The notes beneath the pieces were generated by a model, which was not told the origin of the DNA, ran no database searches, and was given only the letters and a program-made list of their open reading frames with translations. Made by a program: the position numbers and the translations under genes. 64,000 nucleotides of DNA from Quercus robur (lineage: Eukaryota; Streptophyta; Magnoliopsida; Fagales; Fagaceae), in assembly GCF_932294415.1 (NCBI RefSeq), contig NC_065544.1, positions 13,801,351 through 13,865,350 of the forward strand, in the 5' to 3' direction. Shown piece by piece: positions 1-11,001 of the stretch (positions within the stretch are counted from its first letter, which is position 1; each line of letters begins with the position of its first letter).

Positions 1-222
1 TTTGGACAACATTGCAATGTCTTTTTCTTCTTTGTTTTCTAATTTTCTTTACTATTCAAAGTTTCACTAACTTCACTGTGCAACGTTCTTATTAATTTCC
101 CAACCAACTTCACTTCTGGCTTCTGACTTCTCAAAGTCTCATTCGTTTTTTTTTTTTTTTCTCCATCAATTTTATTTATTTTTTCTCGTTTCCCTCATTT
201 TTTTTAATGGTTTTTTTTTGGG

Positions 223-262
<40 letters not shown>

Positions 263-450
263 TTAATGAATGCCCATCGATAGACAATTTTTTTTTTAAT
301 AAAAATATAATTTAATACTTTCTTTATTTAATAGGGGTACCTTAGGATCGCTTCACTAAACCGAATATATTTTTCCAATACATAACAACAATAGATAAGA
401 AGTCTCAAAAAAAAAAAAAAAAAAGGATATGTAATATATCAATACATTTG

Positions 451-487
<37 letters not shown>

Positions 488-779
488 ATATTGAATTGAG
501 TTATATGACAATACCATTATCAATTCCATAACTTAGACCTCCTAAACTACTAAGAAGGCATATGCAAAAAATGCATTTGAACTCCCATAGTTATTGTGAT
601 ATATTATGTTAAGGCCTATATTCCTGAAAGTCGTAATGTTAGGTTCAAGGATGTTTCTCAATTGTATAAACTACAAGAAAATGCACAAGATCTAGAGAAT
701 ATGGGTGATATTGAATTAGCCTAATCACTCTCAACAAGTGAAAAAAAGATGCCATTAAATGTAAACCGAGATGAGCTAC
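1..779. other. A+T-rich intergenic sequence with simple repeats
   Basis: No gene is supported here. The stretch holds poly-T and poly-A runs, a (TA)n tract at about 225-261 and a long A-run near 455-485. A short open stretch around 620-722 could be a decayed coding fragment, but I do not recognise it. Confidence 0.6.
225..261. repeat. (TA)n microsatellite
   Basis: About 18 uninterrupted TA dinucleotides, read directly. Confidence 0.9.
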
Positions 780-1215
780 ATGTTCAACTACCCATTTTAG
801 AAAATTTTGTAAATACTACAAGTGATGAACTTATACTCAAAAAATTCAAACTTTTACAAGTAACATCACACAATAAAAGTATCAATGTGCGTTTAATTAG
901 ATGCCAAATTTTAATTAATTTAACAAAAAATTCTTTAAACATAAACATATTGTATACATAAATATGTTCTTAAACATAAACTTGTAATAAATAAAAGAAA
1001 TTAGAAATGTGAATGTTTTAATTTAATTGCTCCTTTTTTAATATCATTATCATTCTTCAGGCAATTGCATGGAGGATTCACAAGATGCAATTTTTTAAGC
1101 AAAATGAGGAAGGACATGGTATAATTATATGTGTCCCACCATGTTTGTACAGTTGAATGCATGTCTTGTTATTTTGTATATTAGTTTTGTGTCTATGATG
1201 GTTTAATTTTGTTCC
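780..1215 (+). repeat. Dispersed direct repeat, copy 1 of 3
   Basis: Copy 1 of a segment seen again at about 2262-2830 and 3060-3712. All three share the words CTACAAGTGATGAACTTATA (with small changes), TTTTACAAGTAACAT, AAAAGAAATTAGAAATGTGA, CAAGATGCAATTTTTTAAGC and AAAATGAGGAAGGACATGG in the same order. No long open frame is conserved between copies, so this is probably non-coding repeat or a long-decayed gene or transposon piece. I do not recognise the parent. Confidence 0.75.
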
Positions 1216-2261
1216 TGTATGCTTCTAATATATATAAAACGAAAAAGATTTAATTTTTGGTAGCTTTTATACTAAATGTGTAACGAAAAGATAAAGATTA
1301 ACCTTTAGAGAAAAAACAAGTTTTCTTAGAAAATTTATTTTTGTACAGTTAGTTGCATAGGCCTGGACTTCACTTTTCCTTAATTGTTCTCCCACTTTAG
1401 ATGGTGAGTAGCTTCGTTTCAAAGAATATGTTGCCTCTTTGATCTTGTCCAATGTCAAAATACAGATAAAAGATCAAGATTCAAGCCAAGCATTTAAGAA
1501 GAAACTTAGTTTCGACCAGGCGTGCTATTACGATGAGCACTCTCCTTGATCAAATATAGCAGATAGTTTTTCTAAAATACATAACATACTACAAGATTAA
1601 ATTGCGACAGCTTATCGAAACTTATTACTAGACCAAGAAAATTCCTTAGAAGAGAGCTTAAAGAGGGCTGAAGTTTAAGGAAAAGCGGATTGTCAAATAT
1701 TAATATTGTCTTATTTTAATTTATTAAGAATTGTCATATTGTTGTGTCTTATGTCATGTCTGTGCCCATACATCTTAATCTCAAGGTTTTTAATTTTATT
1801 TTTATTATTTTTAAAATTTATATTTTTTCCTTTCTTTGTGAGATTTTAATGTTTTTGGGAGAACACACACACACAAGTATAATTCCGTCTAAAGCATTTT
1901 AATGAACACCTGCAACTTAGGAGATGCCCAATCTATCATTACCTGATTTTAAAGCCAAAGGTTGTATACTTCTATCAACCAATTTTTTATCCTGGGATAC
2001 AGTTCTTTTTTTATTGAATTTGAGAAGTTAATACCAAATGTGAATTGAAATGTAAATAAGCAATGCATATAGGAGGACATAGAATAAGTTCTTCAAGTCA
2101 ACCCAGCTCTGAACATGTCAAACGCCTCCTCTAGTTTATCCTATTGACATTAGAATTTTTTTTTTTTTTTTTTTTTTATATATATATATATATAATTGAG
2201 GTGAAATTTTATAATTTTTTTCTAAATGATTTGTAAGTTGAATGACTTCCTCAACCTTTTT
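1216..2261. other. Unassigned A+T-rich sequence between repeat copies
   Basis: No supported gene. It contains a (CA)n-like run near 1863-1875, a poly-T run near 2157-2178 and a short (TA)n tract at about 2178-2194. Only short frames without recognisable domains are present. Confidence 0.5.
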
Positions 2262-2830
2262 CTTTTTTGGAAAATTTCGTAAATATTACAAGTGATGTAC
2301 TTATACTCACAAAATTGAAACTTTTACAAGTAACATCACACAATAGAAGTATCAATGTTCATGTAATTAGATGCGAAATTTTAATTACTTTAACGAACAA
2401 TTCTTCAAACATGAACATATTGTTATACATGAATATGTTCTTAAACATATATTTGTAATAAATAAAAGAAATTAGAAATGTGAATCTTTTTAATTTAATT
2501 GCTTCTTTTTTAATATCAGTATCATTCTTTAGGCAGTTGCGTGTAGGATTAAAAAGATGCAATTTTTTAAGCAAAATGAGGAAGGACATGGTATAATTCT
2601 AAGTGTCCCACCAAGTTTGTACAGTAAAATTTTGTTCTAGTAGTGTTAGAACTCATTAACTATCACTTGTGTGTTCTTTTTTGTTTCTTAAAAAAAGAAA
2701 ATTGTTCCAAAAAAATAATAATTTAAAGCATATAGTGATTTAATGTAGCCCACCTCATTATAATAGCTCTCCTAAATTCATTAATAAATTAGTAATGCAT
2801 AAGATAAATTTTGTTGAATTACAATTCTTG
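2262..2830 (+). repeat. Dispersed direct repeat, copy 2 of 3
   Basis: Second copy of the segment beginning GGAAAATTTCGTAAATATTACA. It runs further than copy 1. The extra 3' part (TTTTGTTCTAGTAGTGTTAG, then TAGCCCACCTCATTATAATA and CTCTCCTAAATTCATTAATA) is shared only with copy 3, so copies 2 and 3 come from a later or longer duplication. Confidence 0.75.
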
Positions 2831-3059
2831 ATTTTTTTTCTTCAGTTTGTCGACTATTGATTCCTTAAAGAAACATGCATGAATGTTAAGGTGTTTTGAA
2901 AATGTAGGAATTAAGGAAGTTATGTAAGACTATTGCCTAATCAAGTCACCATTAATTGGAGTGTTGAACAAACCATTTATTAATTGGCCATAATAGGAAA
3001 TGGTCGCCCTCAACAATTGAGGAAAAGAGGGCATTAAATGGCAAACTAGATGAGCGACT

Positions 3060-3712
3060 TGCTCAACTAACATTTTTAGAAAATTCCGTAAATATTACAA
3101 GTGATGAACTTATCCTCACACAATTCAAACTTTTACAAGTTACATTGATCACCCAAAAAATTATCAATGTGTGTTTAATTTGTTGAAAAATTTTTAATTA
3201 ATTTAACACTAAAACTCTATAAACGTAAACATATTGTTAGACATAAAAATGTTGCAAAACATAAACTTGTAAAAAATGAAAGAAATTAGAAATTTGCTAG
3301 TTTTAATTTAATTGCTTTATTTTTATCAGTATCATTCTTCAGGCATTTGCATGGTGGATTCACAAGATGCAATTTTTTTTTTAGCAAAATGAGGAAGGAC
3401 ATGGTATAATTCTAAGTGTCCCACAAAGTTTGTGAAGTTGAATACATTTCTTGTTATTTTGTATACTAGTTTTGTGTCCGTTGGTCTAATTTTGTTCTGG
3501 TGGTGTTAGGACTCATTACATCTCCCTTGTGTATGCTAATTTGTTTCTCAAAAAATGAAAATTGTCCCCAAAAAAAAAAAAATTAATTCAAAGCGTATAG
3601 TTATTTAATGTAGCCTACCTCATTATAATAACTCTCCTAAATTCATTAATAAATCAGTATTGCGAAAGATAAATTTTCTTGAATTATGATTCTTGATTTT
3701 TTTTTTTTTTTT
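3060..3712 (+). repeat. Dispersed direct repeat, copy 3 of 3
   Basis: Third copy, parallel to copy 2 along its whole length, with point changes and small indels. The block before it (about 2999-3060: a CCATTAAATGG-like word and GATGAGC..CTTGCTCAACTA) resembles 748-800 before copy 1, so the duplicated unit probably starts slightly upstream of the most conserved part. Confidence 0.75.
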
Positions 3713-3958
3713 GAAGGCCATTGAAAGATTCTATGATATATTTTGATTTTTTTAAAAAAATATAGAAACCGGAAACATTAGTTCCAAGCAGCATTTTCAA
3801 TCATACTAACTTCTCAAAAGCGCTATCAACAAAGAAATATTATTTGAACGCATCAAACCAAGGGAGTCAATCTCATACTGGAGGTTTTACCGATTTGACG
3901 AGTAGAACGATTTATTTCGGTACCAATCAACACCGGTGTACTGTTTTGAGTTTACCAC

Positions 3959-3963
<5 letters not shown>

Positions 3964-4003
<40 letters not shown>
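3964..4003. repeat. (TA)n microsatellite
   Basis: Twenty TA units in a row, read directly. The flanks hold short repeated GGTAC words (4200-4330) with no recognisable gene. Confidence 0.9.
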
Positions 4004-4008
<5 letters not shown>

Positions 4009-4439
4009 AAAAATAAAAGTTTACCATAAAATATTACCTTAATTCGAAAAAAAATTATTCATGGTTTTATTCTAAAATAGCATACTAAGAAAGTAAATAA
4101 TACGAATAAGTTAATGCAAATAAGTTACCATTTCACCCTTACAAAAATTTAAAAATTACCAAAAAAAAAAAAAAAAAAAAGCTTATTTCTGTACTAGCTG
4201 GTACGCCAGGTACCGATTGAAGTGCTAGAAATCAGCCGGTACATGACTAGTATAAAACGATGACATTTCGGTATTGATGCACGTACTTATACAATACATA
4301 TCGGTGGTACCAGTTGGTACAGTACAGTATCGACCACCTTGCATCGAACGCATCCATTTTTTTTTTTTTTTTTTTGAGAAAGAAGAGTTGAAACATTCCT
4401 ATTAAACCGAGGACAGTTTGGCTAAATCAACTTTAAAAA

Positions 4440-4560
4440 TAGAAAAGAAAAGTGGTGGAAAATCCTCCATCCATGCTACGTAGCTAGAGATATTAATGGA
4501 ATGTTTGGTCAAATTATTGGCAAGTTTGTTATCATCTCTCCTACTATGAGAGTACAATAA
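4440..4560 (-). pseudogene. Fragment of a retroelement RNase H-like (RVT_3) domain
   Basis: On the minus strand the frame reads DDNKLANNLTKHSINIS, then YVAWMEDFPPLF. This is the typical C-terminal end of the RNase H-like domain (RVT_3) found in plant LINE-derived proteins (pattern REGN.LAH.LAK.....WIEDVP). Only the last 35-40 residues are recognisable, so this is a dead fragment, not a gene. The fragment at 38975-39245 shows the same domain more completely. Confidence 0.6.
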
Positions 4561-5213
4561 TTTAGTAACCAACTGAAAAAACCAATAGCATCCATGAGAT
4601 TTTGTTCAAAATGTTTAATGAGATTTTTCAAATCAATGTTCACCTTTTGAATGTAGAATGAATTGTTTAACATAGAAAAAAATAGATAAATAAACCTCTA
4701 TGAAGTGAGGTTTCATATTTTCATTTTTCTATAGCTTGGCATTTCTACTGTCCTTTTATATATATATACATAGTCAGGAGTTAAAAAAAAAAAAAAAAAA
4801 AAAGAAGGTATATGCAATTAAAGTGACAGATAGTTGATGATGTGATATCATTTAACTAGTTCGCACCAAAATATATCAATTAAATTAAAACTATAATTTA
4901 CTCTTAAAAATAATACGCACGTCTTGTACTCAGATCTCTACCACATCTAATGAAGATGCCGTGTTTCTTTGTTACGAAACATATATGAAGTAAAGCAAAG
5001 TAAAGATTAAGAAAGTATAATGCAATTAGTATAATTAGATGAACTTATTTATCAATTATATTAGTGCAAAAGTAAATTATATTTTGAAAAAAAATGTGAT
5101 GTTTTAAAAAACAGCATATTTTATTTTGAAATTAAACCCCAAGTGATATGCTTGCTTTATTGAAATTTCACTTTGAGCTAATTCTATATAGATTTGGTTT
5201 ATTACAATTTATA
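4561..5213. other. Unassigned A+T-rich intergenic sequence
   Basis: Contains a TA tract near 4758-4768 and an A-run near 4782-4803. No supported coding region or transposon end. Confidence 0.5.
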
Positions 5214-5677
5214 TGGACAAAATTGGCTTCTGCCCTTTTCGGGCAAAATAAATAACATTCTACCCCTTTTCCCAAACTAATTAGGAAAATGCTCATCTTT
5301 TGAAAATCGACTTTTTCAAAATCGAGTTAAGTCCTATAATGGCATTTTTAAAGACTTATAGTAACCTTTTTAAGGACTTATATTGGCGTTTTTTAACTCA
5401 AACTCCATGAAATCGAGTTATAGGTAAAAAAAAATTGCATATAACACGACTTCATGAAAATCAAGTTACAAAACGTCACTATAGGTCATTAAAACGTTAC
5501 TATAGGCTCCTTAAAACGCCACTATAGGGCTCCATAATTTATTTATTTATTTATTTATTTTTAACTCGATTTTGAGAAAGTCGAGTTTTAAAAGAGAGAC
5601 ATTTCCCTAATTAGTTTGGAAAATGAGGTAGAATGCTATTTATTTTGCCCGAAAAGGGTAGAGGCCAATTTTGTCCC
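5214..5677. mobile_element. Fold-back (snap-back) MITE-like element
   Basis: The left end GGACAAAATTGGCTTCTGCC and the reverse complement of the right end, GGGACAAAATTGGCCTCTAC, match and stay paired for about 107 bp through CTTTTCGGGCAAAATAAATA and CCAAACTAATTAGG. Pairing resumes inside: repeated CCTATAGTGGCGTTTTAAGG-like words of about 21-22 bp occur in both halves in opposite orientation. Nearly the whole 464 bp could therefore form one hairpin. No coding capacity. I could not find a clean target duplication: AATTTATAT on the left against AATAATTTA on the right. Confidence 0.8.
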
Positions 5678-5752
5678 AATAATTTAAGAGGTTCATATTA
5701 ATTAGTACGTTGAAATGAAATGAACAATTTTTACAACATATACACAGTAACT

Positions 5753-5754
<2 letters not shown>

Positions 5755-5788
<34 letters not shown>
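5755..5788. repeat. (GA)n microsatellite
   Basis: Seventeen GA units, followed by a short GAA-rich run at 5803-5826. Confidence 0.9.
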
Positions 5789-5790
<2 letters not shown>

Positions 5791-6200
5791 TCAAACGATA
5801 CTAAGAAGAAGAAGAAGAAGAAGAAGAGACAGTAACCATAAGCAAATATAGAAGAAGATTGTGGCTTCACTTTCATATTCATCTTCATAGCCTCCTATTT
5901 TACGTGAAAAATGAAGTAGATAAACCACTCTCACTAATATGTATCTTAAAGTAGTAGCAATATTAATGGAGCTTAAAGAACTAATATAGGGACATTTGAC
6001 ATGACAAATTAAATTTATTGTTCAACTTGGAAGTGTAGAGAGGGAAAATTCCCGATCTATCATAAGCTGACACGTCATACTACCAATTCCACAAAATATA
6101 ACCAATTACAAAGCACCACATGTTGCTGCTAGGTTTTGCTATCACTACTCAGAAACTAACAGAAATTTGCCAAGTGTCATGCAAGAATCAATCACGCATC

Positions 6201-6290
6201 AGCACATGCAAGCGATGACATAAGCAGTCCAGCACGTGTAAGCAATGACATATGCAACCCAGCACGTGTAAGCAATGACATACGCGGACC
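6201..6290 (+). promoter_or_regulatory. Three 30-bp enhancer-like repeats in solo LTR
   Basis: Three exact-length 30-bp units start at 6201, 6231 and 6261. Each has AGCACRTGYAAGC followed by RATGACATA. Units 2 and 3 contain a CACGTG G-box core. TGACATAAGC is one base from TGACGTAAGC, a half-site of the as-1 type used by bZIP/TGA factors. The array ends about 67 bp before the TATA box, a usual place for upstream activating sequence. The regulatory role is inference. Confidence 0.65.
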
Positions 6291-6356
6291 AATTAGCCTG
6301 TGACATGTGTCACCAGTCAGACTCTGCCACGTGTCACTCACCCACCCCCAAACTCC

Positions 6357-6365
6357 TATAAATAG
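6357..6365 (+). promoter_or_regulatory. TATA box of solo LTR
   Basis: TATAAATAG in a C-rich context, placed after the three 30-bp repeats and before the transcript-like region of the LTR. Confidence 0.65.
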
Positions 6366-7514
6366 AAGCCTTCCTAAGGCATTTTAAAAGACCCAAGCCA
6401 TCTAGAGCACAGGAAGATATCTTGAGTTCAGAAGTCCAGAAGCTATGCTGGAATCAAGCCCTGAAGCCTCCAAGAACTTTAAGAACTTCAACTTCGAATA
6501 CAAAGAACATTCGAAGAGAAATCATCTTCCTAAATCTCAAAGTTCACTGAAATCAAGTTCAAAAGCCTGCATAAACTCCAAGAAACCACAAATTGGTGAA
6601 GCTCAACAGATCTAAGCCTCTAAAACCCTGAAGAACTTCCATCACAAACCTTCAAATACGAAGAATATTCGAAGCAGAATCATCAAACTACCTGCCTAGA
6701 TCTCAAAGTTCACTAGAATCAAGCTCGAAAGCCTCCAGAAACCTCAACAAATCACAAATCAGTGAAGCTCAGCGGATTCAACTCTCTAAAGTCTCGAAGA
6801 ACTTCCACCACAAACCTTTGAAGACGAAGAACGTGAATAACAAAGGATTTCCAACAAGCTCGTAGTTAGAGATTCATTGTAATTTTGTTCCAAAGATCTT
6901 CAATCCATTCTTCAGCCAAATTGAAGTATATTGGGTGTTTGGATCAAAATCACATCACTACAAATCCAATCAACAAGTTTTTTAAGGAGATCGAATCAAA
7001 TGATAACTCTTTTGTAATCACAAAGAATTGTACCATATATTTATCAATACAAATTCGTATTTGTGAAACTATTTTACTTGTTTGACTCATTTTGAACCGA
7101 GAAATTTAGTTGTCCACAGGAAGTATTTGGCCATGTGTCAAATAGTGAACCCAAAATAAAATCAGTGATAGCCATGGTTTGTATGAGTCACATACCTTTT
7201 CATTATTTCTTAATTATAACTAAAATTGTATTTTGAAAACATGGTTTTTATAATTTGTGTTTAATAAAATTGTATGCAACAATAATTAGCGTATAATATA
7301 TATGTATACACACAGATTTTTGTTTTTGTTTTTGTTTTGTTTTATAGGCTTGTATATCACCTAATATTAATTGAACAACTGCATAAATGCGAAGCCACAC
7401 TTGACAAATAATCATTATTGACTTCAGACCACATATGGCAACAGCCATTAGGTGAGAGATCGAAGCTTCTTTTGTTTCTGTTTTTCAAACGTGGTTCCAG
7501 TACGTGAAAACTAC

Positions 7515-7672
7515 GAAAAATTATTAGGTACTCCCGGAGTACCATAAATGCATACTCCCTTCTCTCACATGAATGGTGAGTCCCATCATGAATTTAATTA
7601 GTAGGACCCACCATTCATGTGAGAGGAGGGAGTATGCATTTATGATACTTTGGGAGTACACAATAATTTCTC
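7515..7672. mobile_element. Mutator-like MITE, full fold-back, 9-bp TSD
   Basis: A 158-bp element whose start GAAAAATTATTAGGTACTCC and inverted end GAGAAATTATTGTGTACTCC match, with pairing through ATAAATGCATACTCCCT and CTCACATGAATGGTG almost to the centre. The 9-bp sequence GAAAACTAC lies directly on both sides (7506-7514 and 7673-7681). A 9-bp target duplication with long inverted repeats points to a Mutator-type transposase acting in trans. Confidence 0.88.
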
Positions 7673-7701
7673 GAAAACTACTTAAAAAATCTTGTCCCAA
7701 T

Positions 7702-8292
7702 TAAGGGCAAGTTTGGTAGATTGTAACTGTAATTACATAAAAATGAGAATATGTATTATAAGAAACACAAGATGTTGTAATGTAATACTTATTACTATTC
7801 ATTTGTTTGGAAACACCGCAATAATAGAACCTTGAAAACAATGGAATGAAAGTATTTTAAATTAAACTTAAGATATATTTTAGAAAATATGAAAGTATTT
7901 TAAATTAAACTTAAGATATATTTTAGAAAATATCTTACTCATATAATTATATTTCCTAAAAAATATTATTTTTTAAATTTGAAAGAGAGATTAGTTATTT
8001 TTATGATTTTTTATTTTCATAATTGTTGTATGCATATGGAAAGTTTGTTTATTTGGAATTATTAATTTTAGAAATTAATACACCTACTAAGGAATAGCTA
8101 TTACAACCATTTTAGAGATGAATAGTTATTCCTCATTTTAAAGAATAGTTATTCGTAAGGAATGACTATTCATTGTAATAAAAACATAACCAAACTACTT
8201 TTTTTTTTTGAGAAGCAAACTACTAAATAGTTGAATCATAAGAATAACTATTAGATTACAATGCCCATTATAGTCTACCAAACATACCCTAA
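7702..8292. mobile_element. hAT-like MITE candidate
   Basis: The left end TTAAGGGCAAGTTTGGTAGA and the inverted right end CTTAGGGTATGTTTGGTAGA agree at most positions; the rest is A+T-rich and non-coding. Inside is a near-perfect direct repeat of about 40 bp (AAAGTATTTTAAATTAAACT at about 7850 and 7886). I found no clear target duplication, so the superfamily is a guess from the TIR sequence. Confidence 0.55.
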
Positions 8293-10129
8293 GGACTCAC
8301 TATTTACTTGATTTTAAATTTTTTTTTTAATTATAGAAATAATGACAATGCTGTTGGTACATACTTTTAACTTTTAAAAGAACGCCATTGATTTTAATGG
8401 TGAATACTTTTATGCATTTTATGTTGATAATAAAATAATTTCATCCAGCAAAACAAAGGTTAATAACTTATTCTATTTTTTGAAATTGATGGTACACCAA
8501 TTGCAGTCAATTATATTATCAAATTGAGATAAATTGTGTTGTAGTAGAAGGAAAGAAAATTGTCATACAATGATACAATGCTAAGAATTTTAAATATTTA
8601 ACATTTTTACTAAAAAAAATGAATAAATTTAATGCTTACGGTTTTATTCTCATTTTTAATATCACATTTACTTTATGAAAAGTAGGGACCTCTCTTGAAT
8701 ATTAGAATTTGAATATTTTGACAAATCTTTTTCTTTTGAAAGAAATGAACTCATAAAATTTTAGGAGGGCCAAGATAAAAATATAATTTAAAAAATATAT
8801 ATTTTTCTAAAGTTTAAAAAAAAAAAAAAAAAAAAACTTAAGATTTTACAGGTGTGGCAATGCACCTCAATTTTCTTGTTCTTTCCTATTTGAGTACCAT
8901 TTTGACACGAATGTGCAAATTTACAATAAAAAGAATTTTTCATAATATTTACAATAAAAAGAATTTTACATATAATTTCGATGATGAAAATGAATGATCA
9001 ATTTTTACCTTAAAAAATAAGAAAATAAAATGACTAGTCGAATGATCAAATTAAATTTATAGCAATTATATAGTCAACTGACCATTGTGCTTTAATTATG
9101 TGTTGAACCATGCCACCAGTTTCACACAGTACACACATTTAAAATTAAATAGTAGTATATTTTATATATTACACTTTAATAATATATTTTAAAAATAAAA
9201 TAAAAGAAATCCGACAAGTCCGTTCTTCTTAACCACGCTTTTTTATTTTTTATTTTTTTAAAGATGGAATGAATTCGCTAATTATATAATACTGTGTTTA
9301 AAATGTTATATTTGTGTGATTATCATTATCCCTATTTAAATTGAAAAAAAGCTGATGAAAATATATTTTATATTGCGGAATATAAGTAAAGAGTTTTACA
9401 CAACAACTTTATAGAATTTAATCTCAATGTTTCTCTTAGGCAAAAAAATAATAATAATACAATTTTCTAATTAAATAGCTTTTCCTACCATTGAAAATGA
9501 AAATTCAAAGTTTGTGAAAAATTAAACATTTTTAAGTTTTAACCCTTTTCCTTTCATGAAAAGTTATCCCTCATATTCTCATACAAATAATTACAGGTGA
9601 AAGGAAATAGAAATTAGAAAAATACTGGCAAAAAATATATTTACTTTGATACCAAAAGAAATGAGACTGAAAAAATTATTAACAGGAATTCAGAACCTTT
9701 CTATTTTTCTATTAAAAACTGTTTAATTATTCACTTTTCATATTTTCAATTGAAGGAAGAACTTTTATTTATTAGTTTTTACTTTTTACCTAAACCATCC
9801 TTAAACAAAACAACGACCAACTTGCTAAAAAGGCTTGTTCCAGGAAATTAAGATGGTCAAATCAGGGAACCCACAACACAAGCCACAAAACTTTGATTAG
9901 ATCGCTAGTCCCTACTTACCAACACCTATTTCATATTTTACAATGGAAAGTTGAATTGTATATTCCATGACAGAGTAAATTTGGAGGACGTGTTTAACCT
10001 TATGCATTTTCTTTTAAGCTCTTAACATATATAATCAATTAGTCCAATAAAGGTTTATGTATAAACAGCAATTTTGATGATTACTGGAAAGCAATGGTAA
10101 TAGGCAATCAGGCAATCACCTAGCTTTTG
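8293..10129. other. Unassigned A+T-rich intergenic sequence
   Basis: About 1.8 kb with homopolymer A/T runs and no coding frame, repeat end or RNA gene that I can support. A short direct repeat (ATATTTACAATAAAAAGAAT-like) occurs at about 8918-8964. Confidence 0.5.
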
Positions 10130-11001
10130 TCATACAACCTGTTTTGAGACTTGAATAGGGTTGATTGGTTGAGAGGATGAAGTGTGAAAGAAGAGGCAAA
10201 AATAGTTGAGATATTGTCCACCAGCCTTTAAGCTGACTTTTCATTAACAGATGCTGAAGAAACAATTTGTACAGCTTCTTGGTTGGAAATAACATCCCAT
10301 AGCTGAAAAGAAAAGAAATGAGCATCACATACACGTTATATTGTTATTCATAAGGCTAGATAAATGTGCTCAAACTTATGCCATCACCATTATGCTAGAC
10401 TTCTCAAAACATGTTTACCTTATACTATGCAATAAAATTTGAAAGAACATCATAGAAAATGTTCTTGTTATTTATATTTATTCCACAATTTCTGTAAACT
10501 ACATGATATTATCTTATGGAATAGTGATTTCATTCAAGAACTTGCTTACTACTCAAGAGCTCTGTATCTGACAACTGAGTATTTTATCATTCTAAAATGC
10601 CTATAACAATGGAAATTATAATGAGTTGTGAATAAGAGGGGAAAAAAGTGAGCCATTGTGTGCTTAGGAGAAATTTGGAAGGTCCTAGCAAAAAGAGAGG
10701 AAAAGAGAGAGTTGGAACCATCATCAAGAAAATGCATACCCCATCAATTGCCAATATGACCAATTTATCTCTGCTAGTTATGTTCCTTTATGTCACGTCT
10801 GGCATAGAAATAACCCCAAATTCCTTCAGGCAGTATTCACCCAAGGCTCTTGGTAGTGCCTGAAGAACTCAATATCAGCTCATTCTTCTTCTTTGCCAAA
10901 TTTTCTGCAATTTCCCTTCCAATGTCATTCTTATAATTTTTCTCTTTCTTGATTGGTATACTTCTTGTGAATCCATCAAGAAAGGAGGGAAAAATCACCA
11001 T
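10130..11001 (-). pseudogene. Protein phosphatase 2C (clade E-like) pseudogene
   Basis: Three minus-strand pieces match plant PP2C phosphatases. The first, from the ATG at 11001, gives an N-terminus with FLDGFTRSIPIKKEKN and GREIAENLAKKKNELILSSS, as in clade E enzymes. The second (about 10862-10740) reads ALPRALGEYCLKEFGVISMP, then DVT, a stop, RNITSRDKLVILAIDG; it ends at a donor-like G|GTATGC. The third starts after an acceptor-like TTTTCAG at 10312 and reads LWDVISNQEAVQIVSSASVN, then a stop. Family PP2Cs carry about 200 catalytic residues between the N-terminus and the GEYCLKEFG block. Here the two are directly abutted and out of frame, so the metal-binding core is gone. Stops lie at 10788-10790 and 10228-10230. 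The exon and intron layout suggests DNA-level duplication and deletion, not retrotransposition. Confidence 0.8.

Larger units (their letters stand above)
6034..7118 (+). mobile_element. Solo LTR with 5-bp target duplication GGAAG
   Basis: The 1085-bp segment starts TGTAGAGAGG, ends TTGTCCACA and is flanked on both sides by GGAAG (6029-6033 and 7119-7123). That is the signature of a solo LTR left by recombination. It holds a promoter layout: a three-copy 30-bp repeat at 6201-6290, CACGTGTCA at about 6328-6336 and a TATA box CCTATAAATAGAAG (6355-6368). Downstream lies a transcript-like A-rich region with a diverged duplication of about 180 bp (roughly 6465-6645 and 6645-6825). The + orientation follows from the TATA box. 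The family is not identified. Confidence 0.85.

Noticed and set aside
5214..5677. 9-bp target duplication for the fold-back element
   Set aside because: Flanks AATTTATAT and AATAATTTA do not match well in any phase I tried.
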